Of a DNA stretch of 10,503 nt, positions 7,190 through 10,503 are shown one piece after another. The translations under genes were made by a program, and so were the position numbers. The notes beneath the pieces were generated by a model. It was given only the letters and a program-made list of their open reading frames with translations, was not told where the DNA came from and ran no database searches. This stretch comes from Bacteroidota bacterium (lineage in GTDB: Bacteria; Bacteroidota; Ignavibacteria; Ignavibacteriales; Ignavibacteriaceae): NCBI GenBank assembly GCA_030706105.1, contig JAUZPC010000065.1, positions 1 to 10,503 of the forward strand, read 5' to 3'. Position 1 is the stretch's first letter. Every line of letters starts with the position of its first letter.

Positions 7190-8280
7190 TGAAAATGTGC
7201 CGTCTGCTATCATTGGTTCTTATATTTTTTAATTTTTCTTTTTCTCAGCAACATTCTCGACCTAAAAATATAGTTATTATGATAGGAGACGGCATGGGAC
7301 TTACTGAAGTCTCTGCTTCAGTATTGAGCATGGAAAATTCCCCTTATAAAAAATTCTCAAATGTAGGCCTTTCTGTTACCTGTTCTCTGGATAAGTTAAT
7401 TACAGATTCCGGTGCCGGCGGTACTGCAATTGCCACTGGATATCGTACTAACTATCACTTTATTGCGGTTGATACTCTTAACCGGCCCCTTACTACTATT
7501 TTAGAGCATGCAAAAAAGTTAAAAAAATATACAGGTGTGGTAGTTACCAGCTCTGTTACTAATGCTACTCCTGCTACATTTCTTGCGCATATAATTGACA
7601 GATCCTTAGACAACGAGATAGCCGAACAATTAACTAATCAAGATGTAGATGTAGTTATCGGCGGAGGAACTCAATACTTCCTGCCTAAGGAATTTGGGGG
7701 CATCAGAACAGACACTTTGAACCTCCTTAATAAAATCCTTTCCAAAGGATATAAACTATATACAAATCCTGACAGTCTTCTTAATAGTGAAACCGGTACA
7801 CGTTTTTATGGGTTATTCGGAAGTGAGTGTTTTCCGCCCGCATCTCAAAGGAAATATACTCTTGCACAAATGGTAAAGAAGGCTATTAAAGAACTTTCTA
7901 AGAATAAAAACGGATTTGTTCTTATGGTGGAAGGCAGCCAGATTGACTGGACATCTCATGATAACAATGCGGTTGAATTCTTCCCGGAAATGGTTGATTT
8001 TAACGACGCTATAAATACCACCCTGGAATTTGCCGACAAAGACAAAAATACACTTGTAGTTGTAACTGCGGATCACGAAACAGGCGGAATGGCTATAATA
8101 AAAGGAGATCGTGACGGTAAGAATTTAAAATTTGCTTACACCACTAAGGGACATACCCCTGCAATGGTTGGAGTTTTTGCTAATGGTAAGGGTGCAAACC
8201 TCTTTAACGGAGTTTTTGACAACTATATGACCGGAAGAAAATTATTTAATTTATTAGATCCGAAGTATAAGTTTAAATAA
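7189..8280 (+). CDS. phoA: Compact PhoA-type alkaline phosphatase, exported
   Basis: Hydrolyses phosphate monoesters outside the cytoplasm through a phosphoserine and a two-zinc, one-magnesium centre. With the ATG at 7189 the protein has 363 residues; an in-frame TTG sits one codon earlier, but the ATG forms a TGATG overlap with the ilvE stop and has GGAG 10 bases upstream. The signal peptide is about residues 1-19 (FNFSFS|QQ). Catalytic elements are all present: D34 (IGDGMG), nucleophile S74 (TDSGAGGTA), T127 (NATPA), the likely phosphate-binding R138, E248, D253 and H257 (VEGSQIDWTSHD), D295-H296 (TADHETGG) and H322 (KGHTPA). It is about 100 residues shorter than the E. coli enzyme, like other compact members. 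At the magnesium-side position that is Asp in E. coli and often His elsewhere it has N125, and W254 replaces the E. coli lysine 328. The pairing with ilvE has no evident metabolic logic. Confidence 0.93.
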   Translation: MKMCRLLSLVLIFFNFSFSQQHSRPKNIVIMIGDGMGLTEVSASVLSMENSPYKKFSNVGLSVTCSLDKLITDSGAGGTAIATGYRTNYHFIAVDTLNRPLTTILEHAKKLKKYTGVVVTSSVTNATPATFLAHIIDRSLDNEIAEQLTNQDVDVVIGGGTQYFLPKEFGGIRTDTLNLLNKILSKGYKLYTNPDSLLNSETGTRFYGLFGSECFPPASQRKYTLAQMVKKAIKELSKNKNGFVLMVEGSQIDWTSHDNNAVEFFPEMVDFNDAINTTLEFADKDKNTLVVVTADHETGGMAIIKGDRDGKNLKFAYTTKGHTPAMVGVFANGKGANLFNGVFDNYMTGRKLFNLLDPKYKFK

Positions 8281-8306
8281 GTACGGAGCACTGCTGCTTG
8301 TATTTA
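8278..8306 (+). terminator. Probable terminator of the ilvE-phoA transcript
   Basis: An imperfect stem-loop begins at the phoA stop codon: 8278-8284 pairs with 8300-8306 and 8286-8290 pairs with 8295-8299 around a CTGC loop, with G8285 bulged. The tail CATTTTCTGTTT is T-rich. Two of the pairs are G-U wobbles (8281/8303, 8286/8299), which would be C/A mismatches in minus-strand RNA, so the structure serves plus-strand transcription. It fills most of the 36-base convergent gap. Confidence 0.45.
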
Positions 8307-8316
8307 CATTTTCTGT

Positions 8317-9213
8317 TTAGCTTAATAAAAGCAAGATTAAGTATAATATTACTATTATTCCAAAAACTAACAGAATAATTTTTAGGCTGGTTTCAAACTT
8401 CTTATTTGAATTTACTTTTTCAGCGGCGGGAACTTTCTCCCGCTCTGCTTCATATACAACTTCCTCGTCCCCAATGTTGTCGTTATCCAATTTTATTTCA
8501 AATCCTCCGGCAGCTTCAACCTGCATAGCCTGTACATTTTGCACTCCCTCTACATAATTTATTTCTTGCTTTAAAGTACCATCCGGATTATATGTGCGGC
8601 TAAGCCCCTCTTTTTTACCTCCGGTAAAATTTGTCTCTTCTTTCAATTTACCGTTTGAATAGAAAATTTGGGTTAGACCTTCATCTTTTCCATTTTTAAA
8701 ATTCTTGACTCCAAGTACAGTACCGGATTCATAATAAAACTTTGCAGGGCCATTTGCCAAACCATTTTTATAATTCCATTCACCTTTAAGGGCACCGCTT
8801 TTATAATAAGTAGTGGTAATTCCGTTTCGCTTACCTTCCTTAATAGTTTCGTTTCTTTGAAGGGATCCGGAATTAAAATATGCCTTAGTATAACCGTCAA
8901 TTTCATCGTTTTTAAAATTTATTTCGGCTTTTATATTACCATTTTCATAAAAATATTTAGTTAAGCCGTTTTTTTTATTATCCTGGAAAGCAATTTCGGC
9001 TTTTATATTGCCATTGCTGAAATAAAGCTTGGAAATACCATGCTTTTTGTTGTGCAGATAGCTTACAGTTTCAATAATCACACCTTCTATACTGTAAACT
9101 TTTGACTCTCCCTCAAGTCTTCCTTCAACATAGACCCTTTCACTCCTGATGTTACCGTTTGTATAATAGGTTTTAAAAAGTCCGTGTTTTTTACCGTCTT
9201 TGATTTCGTACAT
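8317..9213 (-). CDS. Tail-anchored MORN-like (YwqK-type) repeat protein
   Basis: The 298-residue product starts MYEIKD and then runs through nine consecutive repeats of exactly 24 residues (7-222) of the pattern GKKxGLxKxYYxNGxIKxExNFKN, the MORN_2/YwqK-like repeat expected to form a flat beta structure. A less ordered, acidic linker (223-276) leads to a single hydrophobic helix (about 277-297, LKIILLVFGIIVILYLILLLL) that ends the protein. There is no N-terminal signal peptide, so the repeats most likely face the cytoplasm. I chose the ATG at 9213, with AAGAA upstream, because the longer reading needs a TTG at 9234 and adds an unconserved MIIFLRT stretch. Proteins with these repeats are often annotated as antitoxins, but no toxin partner is adjacent, so I do not assign that role. 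The function is unknown. Confidence 0.88.
   Translation of the reverse strand: MYEIKDGKKHGLFKTYYTNGNIRSERVYVEGRLEGESKVYSIEGVIIETVSYLHNKKHGISKLYFSNGNIKAEIAFQDNKKNGLTKYFYENGNIKAEINFKNDEIDGYTKAYFNSGSLQRNETIKEGKRNGITTTYYKSGALKGEWNYKNGLANGPAKFYYESGTVLGVKNFKNGKDEGLTQIFYSNGKLKEETNFTGGKKEGLSRTYNPDGTLKQEINYVEGVQNVQAMQVEAAGGFEIKLDNDNIGDEEVVYEAEREKVPAAEKVNSNKKFETSLKIILLVFGIIVILYLILLLLS
8548..9195 (-). repeat. Nine tandem 72-base coding repeats (24 residues each)
   Basis: The repeat units have no insertions or deletions, giving 648 bases in all. Most are diverged at the DNA level, but units 3 and 4 share a 23-base stretch differing by one base (8993-9015 and 8921-8943, offset exactly 72), which suggests a more recent duplication of that unit. 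Confidence 0.85.
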
Positions 9214-9379
9214 AGTTCTTAAAAATATTATCAAAAAGAGAAATATTACTCTTATTTTTAAAATAATAAATTTTTATATTACTTTTTCTTATATTTAATA
9301 ATAATATTATTTTAATATTTAAAATTTACTTCTTTTATGTTGAAGTTGCAAAAAAGTAATAATAAAGATAGAAATTGAT
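9214..9379. promoter_or_regulatory. Very AT-rich divergent promoter region
   Basis: This 166-base gap lies between two divergent genes and must hold promoters for both. Positions 9241-9330 contain only 5 G or C in 90 bases, including a 12-base perfect palindrome AATAATATTATT at 9300-9311. The composition is too simple for me to pick out -35 and -10 boxes with confidence. Such tracts are often curved and may attract nucleoid proteins. Confidence 0.5.
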
Positions 9380-10255
9380 ATGAAAACAATAAATTTTGAT
9401 CCTGTTAAAAAGGCAAATACAGAAAAAGTTCTTTTGAGCATTAAGAACTTGCCTTCTATACCAAAAGTTATTTTTGAAGTTACCAAATTGCTTGAAGATC
9501 CTTCTACTACTACTAATAAATTAGCTGAAATTATTAGTAAAGATCAGGGCCTTACTCTAAAAATACTATCGGTAGCTAACTCTCCTCTTTATGGCATAAG
9601 AAGAAAAGTTTCATCAATTGAGTTTGCTATTCTTGTCTTGGGTTTTAAGGATATGAAGGATATTGTTACTGCAATAAGCTTTGCAGATTCTTTTAAAATT
9701 TCTACCAATCAAGAATTTGAACCAATGGACTTTTGGATTCACTCTATGCTTGCCGGCACAGCGGCAAAAAGTATTGCCCAATGCCTTGGCTTTAATTTAG
9801 GCGGCGATGCATTTGTTGCCGGTATTATTCACGATATCGGAATTTTAGTAATACATAAATATATGTATAAGGAATTTCTTGAAATAGTTAAACTTGCAAA
9901 TACACAAAATATTCCAATTTTTGAAGCTGAATATCAAGTGCTTGGTTTATCTCACCAGGAGATAGGCAGATTCTTATGTGAAAAATGGCAGCTCCCTGCT
10001 GTTTTATGTGATACTATCAATCATCATCACCAGCCAAGTCTTGGTACAAAGAACAACGTTATCACTTCAATTATTCATTTAGTTGATTATATGACACAGA
10101 AGCTTAATATCGGGTCTTTCTTTTGGGATACAAATATGGAATTAGATCCGTCTATATTAGAAACTTTACACTTTGAATCTATGGAAGACTTAGACAAATT
10201 TACGGCCGACTACAAAGAGTTATTTGAAGTCAGCTCTTCTTCTTTAAGGTTTTAG
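9380..10255 (+). CDS. HDOD domain protein (signal-transduction/regulatory)
   Basis: The 291-residue protein is a single HDOD domain with short flanks. It begins with the typical entry LLSIKNLPSIPKVIFEVTKLLEDPSTTTNKLAEIISKDQGLTLKILSVANSPLYG pattern (about residues 18-73), followed by the VSSIEFAILVLGFKDMKDIV helix pair. The HD-like core has H121 (DFWIHSMLAG) and H151-D152 (AGIIHDIGILV), then SHQEIGRFLCEKWQLP and a HHHQP stretch near residue 214. HDOD proteins are mostly regulators of signalling, chemotaxis or nucleotide second-messenger pathways and usually lack demonstrated phosphodiesterase activity; no output domain is fused here. The start has only a weak purine-rich stretch (AGATAGAAA) upstream, after an extremely AT-rich gap. 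hemL starts 11 bases after the stop, so the two are probably co-transcribed. Confidence 0.92.
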   Translation: MKTINFDPVKKANTEKVLLSIKNLPSIPKVIFEVTKLLEDPSTTTNKLAEIISKDQGLTLKILSVANSPLYGIRRKVSSIEFAILVLGFKDMKDIVTAISFADSFKISTNQEFEPMDFWIHSMLAGTAAKSIAQCLGFNLGGDAFVAGIIHDIGILVIHKYMYKEFLEIVKLANTQNIPIFEAEYQVLGLSHQEIGRFLCEKWQLPAVLCDTINHHHQPSLGTKNNVITSIIHLVDYMTQKLNIGSFFWDTNMELDPSILETLHFESMEDLDKFTADYKELFEVSSSSLRF

Positions 10256-10266
10256 AAAAGGGTTTT

Positions 10267-10503
10267 ATGAATACGGATAAAAGTAAAAAATTATTCGAGC
10301 TTGCAAAAAATAACATCCCCGGTGGAGTCAACTCTCCCGTCCGGGCATTCAGATCCGTTGGCGGATATCCTCTTTTTATAAAAAAGGGTATCTCTTCAAA
10401 AATTTACGATGTTGATGGAAATGAATTTATTGACTACATAGGAAGCTGGGGTCCTCATTTGTTCGGGCACAACCCCGATTTTATTAAAAAAGCTCTTATA
10501 GAA
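10267..10503 (+). CDS. hemL: Glutamate-1-semialdehyde 2,1-aminomutase, N-terminal part, cut by window edge
   Basis: Converts glutamate-1-semialdehyde to 5-aminolevulinate, the second dedicated step of haem synthesis by the C5 pathway, using PMP/PLP. Only the first 79 residues are in the window, out of roughly 430 usual for the family. They contain the strongly conserved start IPGGVNSPVRAFRSVGGYPLFI, the YDVDGNEFIDYIGSWGP block and the following GH. The PLP-binding lysine lies outside the window. The ATG at 10267 has AAAAGGG just upstream, overlapping the intergenic space after the HDOD gene. The presence of hemL shows that the organism makes 5-aminolevulinate from glutamyl-tRNA rather than from glycine. 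Confidence 0.95.
   Translation, partial: MNTDKSKKLFELAKNNIPGGVNSPVRAFRSVGGYPLFIKKGISSKIYDVDGNEFIDYIGSWGPHLFGHNPDFIKKALIE

Noticed and set aside
8317..9213. Toxin-antitoxin assignment for the MORN-like repeat protein
   Set aside because: YwqK-type repeats are often labelled antitoxin, but no small toxin gene is next to it and the tail-anchored layout does not suggest one.
9241..9330. Possible replication or plasmid-type origin suggested by the extreme AT content
   Set aside because: No iterons, DnaA-box cluster or replication gene nearby; an AT-rich divergent promoter region is sufficient explanation.

Overview
AT-rich bacterial DNA with compact gene packing. Several exported proteins have signal peptides that run straight into a glutamine (FA|QK, FA|QTT, FS|QQ), a habit common in the Bacteroidota/Chlorobiota/Ignavibacteriota group. 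With a C5-pathway hemL and a membrane anti-sigma/ECF sigma pair, this suggests a member of that group, possibly an Ignavibacteria-like bacterium. The assignment is inference from style, not from a marker gene.

Layout. 1-2708 (minus) is a nearly complete two-domain M16 zinc peptidase exported to the periplasm; its last residues lie beyond the left edge. After a 265-base gap holding a perfect 15-bp hairpin comes a tight four-gene minus-strand operon read from 5815 to 2974: an ECF sigma factor, its zinc-binding transmembrane anti-sigma factor, a 401-residue exported protein and a 180-residue exported protein. Neither exported protein is recognisable. The first three genes are joined by gaps of 2 and 0 bases. 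A well-formed ECF-type promoter (TGTAAC, 17 bases, GTCTA) sits just upstream of the sigma gene, so the operon is probably autoregulated.

Divergent from it, on plus, are a branched-chain aminotransferase (ilvE) and a compact PhoA-type alkaline phosphatase whose start codon overlaps the ilvE stop (TGATG). A short convergent gap with a likely terminator separates them from a minus-strand gene for a protein with nine exact-length 24-residue MORN-like repeats and a C-terminal membrane anchor. An extremely AT-rich divergent gap (9214-9379) leads to a plus-strand pair: an HDOD-domain regulator and the start of hemL, which runs off the right edge.

The part that looks least described is the sigma/anti-sigma operon with its two unknown exported partners. 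The repeat protein with its unusual cytoplasm-facing, tail-anchored architecture is the second. The remaining genes are ordinary housekeeping or envelope functions. No tRNA, rRNA, CRISPR array, insertion sequence or phage signature was seen.
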